Shown one piece after another: positions 20,988-33,400 of a DNA stretch of 64,000 bases. Both the position numbers and the translations under genes were made by a program. The notes below the pieces were generated by a model that saw only the letters and a list, made by a program, of their open reading frames with translations, ran no database searches and was not told where the DNA came from. The stretch is from Triparma columacea. Its lineage: Eukaryota; Sar; Bolidophyceae; Parmales; Triparmaceae. Position 1 is the stretch's first letter. Every line of letters begins with the position of its first letter. The stretch spans positions 1-64,000 of the forward strand of contig BRYA01000098.1 in NCBI GenBank assembly GCA_030267965.1. Direction: 5' to 3'.

Positions 20988-21606
20988 TATAATGTTGAAC
21001 TAGCGCTATGAAAATATATCAATATTACACCAAATTACACCTTTATTGGATGCACTTATTGGACAAATGCAGGGGCGACTTTGCAGGGGCGACTTTCCTG
21101 AGCTTCATCATCTTCATCCACACTTTTAACTAATAGATTGACAAATACCCACCCAAGCAAGCTTTCAAATACAACCACGACACGGGAATATACACCACAC
21201 TTTCAGCTCGCTCGCCTCACAGCATACCGACACGCGACATTTCTCATTATGGTAAATCCTTGGATTTTAATGTTGAAAAGATGGAAAAATGACGGAAACT
21301 ACTTTGACTTTTTTACAACTTTGCGTCAATTGACGTACGCAGGCAAAATTGGACGCAGGTAAAATTATAGCCACGATCTAATTAATTTGGAACCAACACC
21401 ATCCCCTGCCCTGCCAGTCCTCAAATCAGGGCAAAAGAACAAATTGCAGTTTTCCACCAACTATAGACATAAACGACTAAGAAATACACCAAATATCCTT
21501 AATCCCCTAAATATCAACCGAAACACCACCAAACACATCGCTATACCCCGTCAAAAGAAGTTAATCCCAACGCCATCGACTTTGAGCTCTCCATTACCCT
21601 AAAAAA
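20988..21606. other. Divergent intergenic region, DHHC / WD40
   Basis: Between the minus-strand DHHC-side frame and the plus-strand WD40 ATG. It has AT-rich sequence, an exact 14-bp tandem duplication at 21068-21095, and two open frames (21138-21362, 21387-21602) without recognisable features. It probably contains both promoters. Confidence 0.4.
21068..21095. repeat. Exact 14-bp tandem duplication
   Basis: TGCAGGGGCGACTT occurs twice back to back with no mismatch, in non-coding DNA. Confidence 0.85.
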
Positions 21607-23325
21607 ATGAATCCTACCTCATCACCCACCTCGTCTCCCATCCCTTCCTCAAATTCCCACCACCCTTTGAATCCTCCACCCCCCCCAACCCCCCCCCCAA
21701 CCCCCTCCCTTACAAATCCCTTCAACTACACACCTATATCCACTATCATCCCCACATTCTCCCCCGACGGTACATCAGTATACGTAACCTCAATATCATC
21801 CTGTACCATAACCCTCCCCTCCTCCCCTTCTTCCTCCCCCCGTAACGTAGAGTTCGTAATGTGTTGTGTAAACTCCACCTCCTCCGGTGAGGTAGCATTG
21901 TACTACCGTGACGCTCCTTCCATGCAACCAGTTAGGGTAAAGATAAGAGGACAAGAGGGGTATTGGGATGTCGGTGATAACGGTGGTAAGGGTGGTATAC
22001 TTAACAAGGTTATATTACACTCTTACTACGACCCTACATTGTCAGACTCCATGGATAAGACGGACTTAGATAAACGTCGTATTTGCACACACAAGAACCC
22101 TACTGTTATGGGTGTGTGTAGCTTCCTAACGATCAGCTCATCAGGTACAGTATGTAGTTGGTTAGTCCAACCTGATATCTCTAGTACCTCTTACACCTGT
22201 TTCGGTACCTGTCTAATCGACTCAACCACAACCACGGGGTCTGAGTGGATACCTAATTCCCATTCACCACCACCGATGGACAACGTAGGAAGTAGTTCAA
22301 GTCATAACGTACCGATGGAACGTCAGTATGGTATAACAATGTCAACATCATACTCCGGTACGATCCTCGCTCTCACCGGCGTCGACTCTACTTCAGGGAA
22401 CGAGACTGGTTGTGTTTTATTCTACAACCTTGAGTTTAACACAGCTAAATGGACGAGTGAATACTGCGGTAAATACACAACCCCACATTCTGATATAATA
22501 ACCACCTTAAAATTCCACTCCGACCTCCCCCACATTCTTCTATCCTCCGGTGAGGATGGTAACGTAGTTCTATACAACACGTTAAAACCCTCCGAAGTCT
22601 CAGCAACGATGTGTGTTATAAAAGGATGTAAAGGCAGTGTTATGGAGAACGGTATTACCACATTCGGACCATACCTACCCTTCTCATCCTCATCATCATC
22701 TGATGTAGGTAGGGGTGGTATTGCGGTTGCAGGTGGTTGTAATGGGAACGAAGTTAACCTATACAACGCTGCGGGGAAGGGTGGTAAAGTGGGAGGGTGG
22801 GATGAGGTTAGATGTAACGAATTTACTAGATCTGCTGGGCTAATTATGGGAGGAGGAAGAGGAAGAGGAGGGGAGGGGGGGGATAGGGATTATTTGGTCA
22901 GGTTTTTAAGGGGGGGGGGGGAGGGGGTGCATATTATTATGGGAACTTTCGGGGGGGAGATTGTTATCGTCGAGGTGAGATTTAAAAACAAAACAAAACA
23001 AACAAAAGCTAAAAGGGATTGGTGTTTTGGGAGGCATAAGAAACTAACACACCTCCCCTACACACACATATAGCCTACGCCGGAGGGTGGTTTAAGGGAG
23101 GTATCACGAATGTCCGGTGGTCACTCTAGTGTCGTTAGGTGTTTGTCTTTGTCTGTCTATTCAGATGGCTCTTCCTCGATGCCCCCGGGTTTTTGGACTG
23201 GTGGTGAGGATGGGAGAGTCGTTAGGTGGGGAGTTAGGGGGGGAGGAGAGGAGAGGAAGAAGAAAAAAAAGAATAAGATGAAGGGGAAAGGGGGAAGGAA
23301 AGATAGGAGAGACAAACCGTACTGA
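21607..23325 (+). CDS. WD40-repeat protein, WDR89-like
   Basis: Exons 21607-22974 and 23074-23325 (phase 0, GAG|GTGAG and ATATAG) give 539 residues. After a Pro/Ser-rich leader come WD repeats. The clearest is SDIITTLKFHSDLPHILLSS followed by GEDGNVVLYNT, and the exon-2 blade reads SGGHSSVVRCLSLSV then WTGGEDGRVVRWGV. The spacing of these two, with a divergent region between them, resembles WDR89. The C terminus is a Lys-rich tail (ERKKKKKNKMKGKGGRKDRR), possibly a nuclear or nucleolar signal. The precise partner is unknown. Codon use matches the DHHC gene more than the flagellar genes. The Pro-rich leader may partly be 5' UTR. Confidence 0.7.
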
Positions 23326-23526
23326 GACACACAGGATTGGGGGGGGGGGTTGTAAGATTTAAGACAAAAACGTGAAAGGGCGGGTTTTAAGGGAGACTTA
23401 GAACGACATTTTGTTTTATTTGAAAAAAAAATACAGTCCAAAAATACAGCCAAACCACCCACATGCCATGCTGATTTTGGAGAAAACCCCCCAATCCGAA
23501 CCCAACACCCCACACACAAACTTATC

Positions 23527-24376
23527 ATGTACAGCCAGCTGTCCGTATTAACCATATTGTCCCTCCTCTTCGTCGGGATCATCTCCGAGGAATGTCCCTC
23601 TCTCTCTGATCCCGATGAGGTTCAGACTGTGTTGTTAGAGTACATGATGGAGACTGTAAGATTATCCGAGAAGATCGGTTGGAGAATAATTGTTTTTTAG
23701 ATGGGTTTGTTGAGGAATTAAGGGGGAGGGAGAGGGGGACGGTTGATGGCAAGGGAAGATAAGACAGCATCACCAACGACAAGGAAGATATGTAGAGTCG
23801 GTTTGAAGACAGAAACTCCTTTCCCAGGAATGAGGTTGGGCGAGAAACCAGGGGATCTTCTTATTTTCGCATTTCGCTTGTTTTTGAGCTTCCTCGCTCC
23901 CTGTATGTCGATCCTCATCCCCCCCCCCCCCCAAAATATCCCATTTTCCCTGTCTCACCCCCCTCCTCCCTCCCCCTCCCTTTCCCCTCACCCACACACA
24001 GTGCGTCTTGGAATGCCTGGGTGTCCACGTCGACGTTTATTCTTTGATGGCTACTCAGACCCTCCCCCCCTGCAACGAGGCCGAGGCCTTGATAAATTGC
24101 GCGGACCTCACCTGCCCCATTGCCGCTTGGAACAAGCTCGAGTGTGTGGTCAACCCCCTTCAGGCCATGTGCTGCGGGGTGAACGAGACGGACGTGTCGA
24201 TGCCCTTTGTTATGAAGGCCCTCCCGGGGGAGGAGGACGAGGAGGAGGAGGAGGAGGAGGACATTATAATGGGGGGGAGCGCGGGGACTAGATTGCTGAT
24301 GGGGGGGTGGCCGGGATGGACTACGGCCATCATTGGTGTCGTGGGGGGGACGGTTGCGTACTGTGGGGGGGCATAG
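23527..24376 (+). CDS. Small secreted or GPI/membrane-anchored Cys-rich protein
   Basis: Exon 23527-23655 starts with a signal-peptide-like sequence (MYSQLSVLTILSLLFVGIIS) and ends at a GTAAGA donor. Exon 24002-24376 follows a long C/T tract and a CACAG acceptor, phase 0. The 167-residue product has about eight cysteines in the mature part, including CADLTC and MCCGVNET, then an acidic linker of Glu and Asp. It ends in a hydrophobic tail (GWTTAIIGVVGGTVAYCGGA) that stops the protein, typical of a GPI-anchor signal or a tail anchor. The intron (346 nt) is longer than most here, so a small internal exon may have been missed. The family is not recognised; a surface role is inferred. Confidence 0.5.
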
Positions 24377-24483
24377 AAAGAGGAGAGGCGGGGGGGAAGG
24401 CGGGGGGGGGTGGACTTAATTGATAATGCCAACTTATACATGTATGGCGTTAAAAACGAAAAACAAAGTTTCCTTTTTCCCGC

Positions 24484-27400
24484 TTACGAAACCCCCCCCA
24501 AATCCTCCCTCCCCTTCATGACAATCATCTTGAAACTGCCGGCTTTGCCCTTTATCGCACTGTGCTTCGACTCTTCCTTCGCGCTCTGCAGGCTTTTGTT
24601 TATTTCCTTCAAGTTGCTCGCCATTCTGATGTACTCTGGGTGTGTCTTCACGACCTTCACCAGGTCCCCCTCAGGGATCTCCTCCACCGTATCCTTTGCC
24701 TCCCGACCGCCGAACAGGGGGTTGGCAGTGAGCTCCAGCGCCTTCATCTCAAGCGCTAGCACCGTGCTGTCCCTCTCCCCTGCCGTTACATCTTCCTGCT
24801 TCTTATTCGCTTCCAAATTTCCGAACCTATGACGGGCGAAGTAGTGAGGCGCGGAAAGGGGTGGGGTGCGTGGCGTTAGTAGGCGGAGTGCGTGAATATA
24901 TATTTGTCGGCAACATCCTCACCTGTTGATGAAACCAAAGTTCAACCCTGGGAAGATGGCCGCCACGACCTCACTCCACACAACAGTCATGACATACAAG
25001 AGGCTCACTATTATAACGCACAGGGTTATGTTCGCGAGGACCTCGTAAGAGTATGTATCCGCCTTCAAGAACTGAGACTCGAACATGATTCCGAACAAGT
25101 TCACCAAAATACTGCTTCCTAACAGCACCGTCTCAACCGTATTGTAGTTCCAAAAGTACACGGCCACCAGGTTGGCCGCCTCGCCCTTGCTCATGTTACC
25201 GAGCTGGAACTTCTTCTTCCTCTCAATTATCGACCCTCCCCGTATCATCTCGATGTCCGCGTTGAACTGAGCCACCGCGTCCTTGTGTTCCTTCAACACT
25301 TCCTCCCTCTCGCTCATGCTCATGTAGGGCTGGTGCCGCACCTGCATCACAGCGGCGATGAAAATCATCAGCACAATCATGCACATCTGGAAGGTCGCGT
25401 TCGCGCGGAACATCAAACTAATTGTGGCAATGCTGAACTTCTTCAGCAGAACCATCAGAGTCCAGTACCAGCACTTGGGCTTGTAGTAGTAGTACAGCTT
25501 GCTGTAGCACAACCTGTGCTCATAGCAGTGGGGGTTGGTCTTCCTCGTGTATCCGAGGTCCTGAGCCCTAAGAATTTGGTCCTCTCTGCACTTCCGAGCT
25601 TTCGAGGGAGGCAACAGTACCCAAGCGGTGTAAAGGGGGTACCCCACCGTGTAAACCCCAATCGCTATGCAGGCGTGTGGTATCAAAGACGTTTGAAGGC
25701 TGTCCTTCTCGTAGCACACCCAATTCGTCTCACTCATGTACTGCTTCCCGTCACTCACAATCTCCCCTGTCATTGGGTCTTCGAGCTCCACAGTGCTGCA
25801 GTTGAAGATTTCGAGCGCGGTCATGCTCAAATTAAGGTAGATGTAGTACATGATGGTGACGGCGATCCCCCAGCTCCTGTAGCTGTGGGCGTAGATATCC
25901 TTCCCATGCTTGTTAAGGAAAAACTTGTTCAAGAGCACTCTGGCGTAGTTGTACATCACAACCCCGCTCAGTATGAACACGGGCATGACCATGATCATCT
26001 TCCACTTGTCCTCGTAAGCGAGCTCGAACGCACACTCGGGGGCAGTTATGTTGATGTTGAAGTTGAATGCGCTCAGCCACGTGTACAGGTCGAGGATGAC
26101 CCTCGGCCAGGGCGTCTTCGTCGCACTCAATAGCGTCAAGATCTGCAGGTAGTCGACAGCAATGCTGAAGATTCCCAAGCTGACATGCTTCTTCTTCATG
26201 ACGTAGGCGATGCTTCCGAAGACGGCGAGCCCTCCAAAGAGCATGGCGACGATCATCCAGGGGTTGCTCGGGCAGGGCGCACACTCGCCGTACTGCCTAA
26301 AGTACTTCACCCAGCTTCCGTCAGAATGGGTGCACTCAGGGTTCGGGATACTTCTGCCCCACTGGTCCTTAACATACCTGTGCATCATGTCGCAGCAGAA
26401 GTCGCACTTGGTGCCGGTGTACCCGTACTCACACTGGTTGTTTCCAAGACAGGCAATTGCAGGATTGCATGGAACAACCTCGTAGCAAGTCGTCCTGTGA
26501 CTCCTCTCTTCGTAGTCAAGCCCGCACGAGTCGGAGGTGGCGAGAACGTCGAGCCTACGACGAGGGAAACGAAGCGAGCAGAGCGAAAACGAAAAGAGAG
26601 TTAGGGTAGTGTTCAGAAACAAGAAAAAGCGATAAAACAAACAAAAAAGGTTAACTCACCTCCAATAACCTTCCTGAGCGATAGGCTCCTCATTGAACTG
26701 GGTATTCACCTCACAAGAGGCGCCACCCGGGCAAGGCCTGCAATACTCGTCCTCCCTAGATATTACTGTGCAGTTCTGCATTTCACCGTTCAAATCAAAG
26801 AACTTGGTGCAGTGCTTCTCCTCCACGCACTCTTCTCTCGTGTGGATGCGCCAATCGGGGTTCCAACTGTCGTAACAAAGCCCGCTCTCGTAGCTACACT
26901 CCTCCCCGCACATGTCCAACATGGGTCCCCAGAAGACGCCGTCTTCCTCCTGCCCGTAGTACGAAGCCTGGCACTTGGGCGCGAAATTCGAATCGTCGCG
27001 CATCACGGTGACGTTCCTCTTGGCGACGCTCACCATGATGTCCTTGGGACCAACCTTGACCCTAGGCAGTTCGCACCATAGGTAAGGAGACCCTGATCCC
27101 TTCTGCTGCCAGATTGGGAAAGGCACGTCCATGCCGAATGATGGGCCAGGGCACGGCAGCCACTCAGTAATAGTGTCATTGCCAACGTACTTTTTCTGCC
27201 CGATCATGATTCTGATTTCCCCTGCGTCCTCCAATGTAGGGCCAAAATTAGCCCCATTGATGGTCACAACGTCACCCTCCGCATTCGGTCTCTCTGGAGA
27301 AATATCCTCCACATACGGTGGATCGTAAGAGAACAGCACAGGGGCGGACATCCTCGAACCAATGGAAAACGCGAGTGGGATGTTCATGCCTACACCAGGG

Positions 27401-30400
27401 GGAATTCTCACCCGAACCTCCCTGTGGCTGACATAATGAACCTCGGGCTCACTTTCACCTGGGACGGCGTCGATAGTGTTCACTAAGGCCTTGTTCCTGA
27501 AGTAAACTTTCTGCAAACCAGAATCAGGCTTGCCAAAGTTTTCTCCAAAGATAGCAACAGTGTAACCGCCGTCCGTCCTTAATCCGCAACCACCGTTGGC
27601 ACCGTCGTAAGGGTCGCAGTCCGACCCAAGGGGCACCATCATCTCATCATCGGCTTTCAACTCGCAGGGCCCTGTGAACACGGACTTGATTGAGTCGCTG
27701 AAACACATGGAAACCGACGTAATGTTAGGAGCGCCGTAGTTGACAACGATGGGATCGGAGACTTGCCCTGCCACCTTCAGCACGAGCTCCATTGGGTTGT
27801 CTCTGGTATTCTGTCCCTCGGGAACCACGAACTCCAGGCTTTCGTGGGCGAAGTGATGGATCGCATTCGTGGGGTACTCAATCTTGACGGGGAAGTTCGC
27901 ATCGGTGCCCCCAGATCCCTCCCTTATCTCGATAGAGTAGTCCTCGCCAATACCGAAATCAGTTCCTGTAAGAGTGACGTTTGACCCCCCCTCAGTGTTC
28001 ATGATGACTTGTCCTCCAGCCGGGGTGGAAAGTGCGGGACGCCTGAAGGGCAAAGGCGTACTTGCAACGTTTCCACTGACATTGAGGGCCAGCCTTGCGA
28101 GTCCCTGTCCAGCCGCGACCTTCACTTTCATAGAATCCTGGTTGACGGCATCGTACTCGATTATGGAAACTTCGTAAGGCAACACTGTGTCATCATCGTG
28201 GCTCAACAAGAAAGCATCCGCCTTGCCCTCCCTGCCAAAGTAGATACCATTCACGGACACGATCTCGCCCTGAGTACCCAAATCGGTAGGTTCGACAGAG
28301 TTGATGATTGGGTACAAGTACCGGAATACATCTGGATCCCCCTTCCTCGTGATGTTCGTCTGTCCATCCACTGTAACATAAATGTTTTTTGGCGTTCCCT
28401 CCCCAGGTGGCACAATCGCAGTGAAAGCAGTGTGCCTCAACGTGCCCTCCTTAATAGACAGAGCAGTGCCTCCCATGCTTACACTGATCTTGTCCATGAA
28501 GATACCAAAGTTGTCTCCCTTAACTTCGACCTCCCCCCCCTTGGTGTCAACTTCCTTAGGCGAGAACAAATCTACTTCAGGAGGCAAGTACCTGAGGTAG
28601 AGCGTCCCGTTTCCGGAGAAGTGAGGGTTTCCACCGTTCTTGAGGACAATTTCATTACTCTCTCCAGTCCCTGCAGGCACTTTACAAGTTACTTCTCTGA
28701 CAACATCACCCTTGCAGAACTCAGAAGAGTATGTCACACTTGGGTCAATATCCCTCAAACTCAGGGGGTAAATGGGGCAGGACTTGCCACCAACGAAGAT
28801 CTCAAGCCTGTCCCAAGGCCTTATTTTGTCATCTGGCTTCCCCCAAGATGGATCAGGTAAGTTGCAGCCGGCAAGAGTGAGGTTGGAATCGCCGTCGACC
28901 GTGATTCCGTCAGTTCCGTAACCTTCTGACCTCGGGATGTAAGGATACTGCATCAGAAGCTCAACGCTCCTGTTCTCAAACCTGACAACGTTACTGAGCA
29001 AGTTTCCGACCTTGACCTGAACATTGCCCTTAATGCCTTCATACCTCATGACAATCATGTCATGCTCCCACTCAGTGACCCCAGCCACTTCTGTGCTATC
29101 AACGAAGGCCTGTACTTCATCATCAATGGAGATAGACGAGTAAACGTCCAGTCCAAAATTAACGCCACGAATGACAAGGTTAGTAGTGGGCGCCAGGGTG
29201 AGTCCGAGGGGCTCGCCGGCCAAATTTTCTATGCTCTCGATCCTTGGAGTTCCGTAGTTGAACACCTTCTCGTTAGAATCCTGGTCAACATTGAAGAGCT
29301 TGTGGCCGACATGGACGGTGACAACCTTGTCCTGATGAACCTTAGACATGTGCGGGAGGACGAAACTGATAAAGTCAGTGACTCCATCGGAGTTCCTTCC
29401 GACCATATAACTGCCCTGCACAGCCTTGGTGGTAGACCCGCCATCCAATATGATCGCCTCACTATCAAACCTAACCTCAACATACGAATTTGGAACCTTG
29501 ACGCCAAAGTTCGTGCCGTTGATGATGTGCGTGCTCCCTCCTTCAGTGAGCCCACTGCTCTTCATGATATGGCTCAGGAAAGGTTTCTTGTAATTTGACG
29601 TGACATCAGAAAGGTCGCTGTACTGCCCATCTATTTTTACTTGCCACTTGAGGTTTTCGCCCAGTCCTTCGCTCGTCTTGCAGATAACCTTGGTGTGGCT
29701 CACATACTCAACTATCTCTGCGACGAATTCGTTTCCGGCTGGACCATACGTCACGAGTTCCAAGGCTTTCAGATTCGGTCCAAAGTTGGTACCAGTCAAG
29801 GTGACCAGTTCGTTTCCGTCGCAGTTCGCATCGACTGCCCCAGGCCCACTAATGCCAGTGATGGACGGCCTGTCATAAGAAGTCGTCGAGACAGTTGAAT
29901 TCTGCCCGTCAATCTTCACGATCCACCTGTGCATTTTCCCTGATCCGGCAGTCATCAGGCAACGGATTTGCTCGTGGTCCACAACAACCCCACAGGTGCA
30001 GTCAGGGTCTAAAACACTCTTACAAGGGACATACTCGACGCCGTTGGGACCGTAGCTGATCCTATTAATGGCATTGTTGGCAACTGTCCCAAAATTCTCT
30101 CCGTGAACAACGATCCACTCGCTTCCAGGGGTCTGAGCTCCCTCAACGCTGAGGTCTTTCTCCCACTCAGGCTTGAAGTAATGCACTGAGGGTCTCGCAT
30201 ACGCAATCTGAGCGTCGTAAATTGGCGAGTCCTGTCCTCCAACGGTGACCTTGGCCCAATGCTCAAAGCCAGTTCCAGGAGCGGACAGGCAGGTTATCTT
30301 GTTGTAAGAGTTCGACACATAGCAATCCACCCCAATGTACTTATCAGCAGTATCGAGTCCGTAAGTCATCTCGGGCAAGTACAAGTCGCCAGCGGGGCCA

Positions 30401-33400
30401 AAATTTTGGCCATAAATGTGAATCTCCTGGCCTCCAGATGTCTTCGCATCAGTGGCGCCCTGTCCACTGACGGCATAATCAAGACCATCTGGAGCCTCGA
30501 TCACAGGTGGAGTGTACGACACTGACGATGTTAAATTGTCGCTCTCAAGGCCGGCGATTTTAATCTTGAACTCAAGATTTGTTCCAACCCCAGGGACCGA
30601 GGAACAATTGGCGCTCTTGTGAGGCACCAGGATCACACACTTCGTCGACACGTAGATACTGCCCGCAGAGTTGGTGTACGTAAGGGTAAGATCTCCCTCC
30701 GTGTACTGCGGTCCGAGGTTAGTCCCTGTGATCTTAATTGGGGAGCTCTGAGTTGCTGCCCCGTTGGGGAGCAGGTCGGATGTTACGGTGACCAAGGATG
30801 GTGGCTGATAGCTGCTTTCCGCGTAGTAGTAGGGAGCCGAATTTTGCGACGTCGAATCTATCAATCGCGAGCTAGATATCTTTGGATTCTTTGATCCCAC
30901 CTTGATGCTCCACCAGAAGCCGGAACCGACACCCTCAGCCGATGTGCACTGGACAATCTGAGCATCTCCCTCGGCGGTCGCCATCACCTTTGCGTCTCGG
31001 CACTCGTACTTGGTGATGAGATCCTCGCTAGGTCCATACCATACCTCGACGGCGTCACTAATGTACAAGTCAGGGTGCCTGTTGCAGGCAGTGCCTTCGG
31101 AATTGCATGTGCAGTCGTCACCGGGAGTAGTGCACCTGGATTTGAGCTGCTCTCTCGTGAAGCACTGAAAGTCGCAAGCAAACTCCGCACTGCTACCTAA
31201 AGGATAATTCTCACAAATGTCAGCGGCTGGCATTCCGCAGTCCTTGTACTTGGGCCCGAAATTCTGGCCCGTGATTGTGACCGTGAAGCCCCCACTTGTA
31301 GGCATCGAAGCGGCATTTTCGATCTTACTGATCACAGGAGGGTCGTAAGATGTAGTCTGAGCCATGCTACCTGAGACAGTCCACGTTGCTCTCGGTTCTT
31401 GCGAGCCCGGCTCATAAGAAATTGTTACGTTCCACCTGTGGTTCTGACCTACCCCTGCAACAGTCTTACACTTTATGCGTGTATTGTCTCTGTCCCTCCC
31501 AGCGTCTTCTGACCCGTTATCAATGTACTGGCATTCTTCGGGGATATAAATTATTCCATCTTCACCGTAGTAAATGGCCTCAATGCCAAGGAACTCCTTT
31601 TTGAGAAGGTCCTCATCGGAGTTATCAAAGGGGGTGGCAGGATTAAATGGACCAAAGTTTGAGCCCGTGATGGTGACCCAGTCACCTCCTCCAGCGGAGA
31701 TCTGCCTTGTGCCGTCACTCGTAAGAATGGAATCAATTGTCATATCATTGAGATCTACAACTTTGATGACAACGTCGCTGGTGAGTCCATACTGCTCCGT
31801 CGTAGATGTCTCCTTAGCCTCGATTGTCAGCTCGTACTTAATTGTCCTTTCGTAGTCGAAGCTGACACCGGCCTTGAGCCTGATTTCTCCTTCATCATTA
31901 ACCTTGAACATGGCTGTGTCCCCCTTGGTGATAGTGTAAGAAATAGCGTCAGGAGGGTCGTCCACGTCAACGACGGCAACGCTCCCGACCATCTCGCCAG
32001 ACTGGAGGTTTTCAGGCGGGGTGAAAAGGAACACAGTGCCACCAGATCCATCGGGGTCAGCAACCCTGTATGTTTCATCTTTCCATTCTGGCTTCTCATT
32101 GATGTCATTCACGTAAATAGTGAACTTCTCGGTCACAGGATTCACATGGGGAGGATTGGCTTCGTCCGTCACGGTGACCACGACCTCGTACTCTTCCTTG
32201 GCCTCAAAATTCAGCTCTGATTTCGGCTTGAGCTTGATCTGAGCAATGTTCTGCCCGTCGACGCCTCCTCCTGAAATTTCAACGAGATCAAAAAATTCGT
32301 GCTCGGGCATTGTGTATTTCAACTTGCCTTGGTCAGTCGCGTCTTGATCAATGGCCGAAATTTGACCTCCGCTCAAGATAAGTCCATTGTTGTAAGTGTC
32401 TGGATTATATCCACCATCGTAAGGCACGTACTGTGAAGAGCGAAGCGAGTAGCGAAAGCAGTGGCAAAATTGAGTAACGTGCGTTAGAAAGAATCTTGAA
32501 GGTTGGTCGCGAAACAGCAACAAAATCGTCAGTGCACAACCATTGCACTATCAATAAGTGTGACTGCCAATTCTCACCTCATCCACTTCAAACCTCCCCG
32601 TTCCCTTGTTGAAGGTCGGAGGCTCGTTCACGTCACTCAGTTGGATGGTTATGGTAGCAACGTCACCTAAAAGTGGATCCCCATCATCAGTAACTCGGAC
32701 GAGAATTTCGTAGACATTTTCCACAGTACCACCGACGACTAGCTCGTAGTCCAGACTTTTGCTTCCTGCTTCAGTGACGATGATAGCACCGGTCTCGTTA
32801 TTGATTTCGAATCTTCCGCGATTGTAGCTATCAAAGCTCTGCTTTTGATTGATAATCTCATAAGAGTGCTTCTGCCACAAAGACACATCATCAATGGCGT
32901 TGTTCAAGTCGGAAGTGATGTGAGTCAAGTTCGAAACCACAACTTGGCCTTCCGAAGGGTTCTCATTGATGCACACACTAGGTGTCGAGCTGCGCGGAGA
33001 TGAGCGAGGGAAAGAGGAAAGAAACGAGTTTTTAAGAGAAAGGTTGAGAACAGAGTCATCAGGTAGGTCTGGGAAAATGTTGCGCAAGGCAGCAAGCGAT
33101 TAAATCCTTACCTGCTGCAAGTTCTCGCAGTATCTCCATAGGTCTTATCCTTGAGATATGGTGAGAAGTTCGAGCCAGTTACTTTGAAGATGAGCGTTTG
33201 CTCGACTTCGCTGGATAGGGGGCTCGGCGTAATCGAACCATAATCAGTGCAGTCGTTCCCTGCTACAGCTCCGCAGTCTTTTCCAACATCAGTAACAGAC
33301 AACTTGAGCATGAGCTCACAGCCATCAAGGTTCTGGAGCGGAAAGTCTTGGCCGCCTTGAGCGGCCGAATCCCAATCGACCGCCAAGGCGACAATGTTGT

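Noticed and set aside
25285..26133. Long plus-strand frame opposite the receptor's membrane domain
   Set aside because: It mirrors GC-rich codons of the minus-strand exon, and the minus strand has clear membrane helices and matching splice phases.
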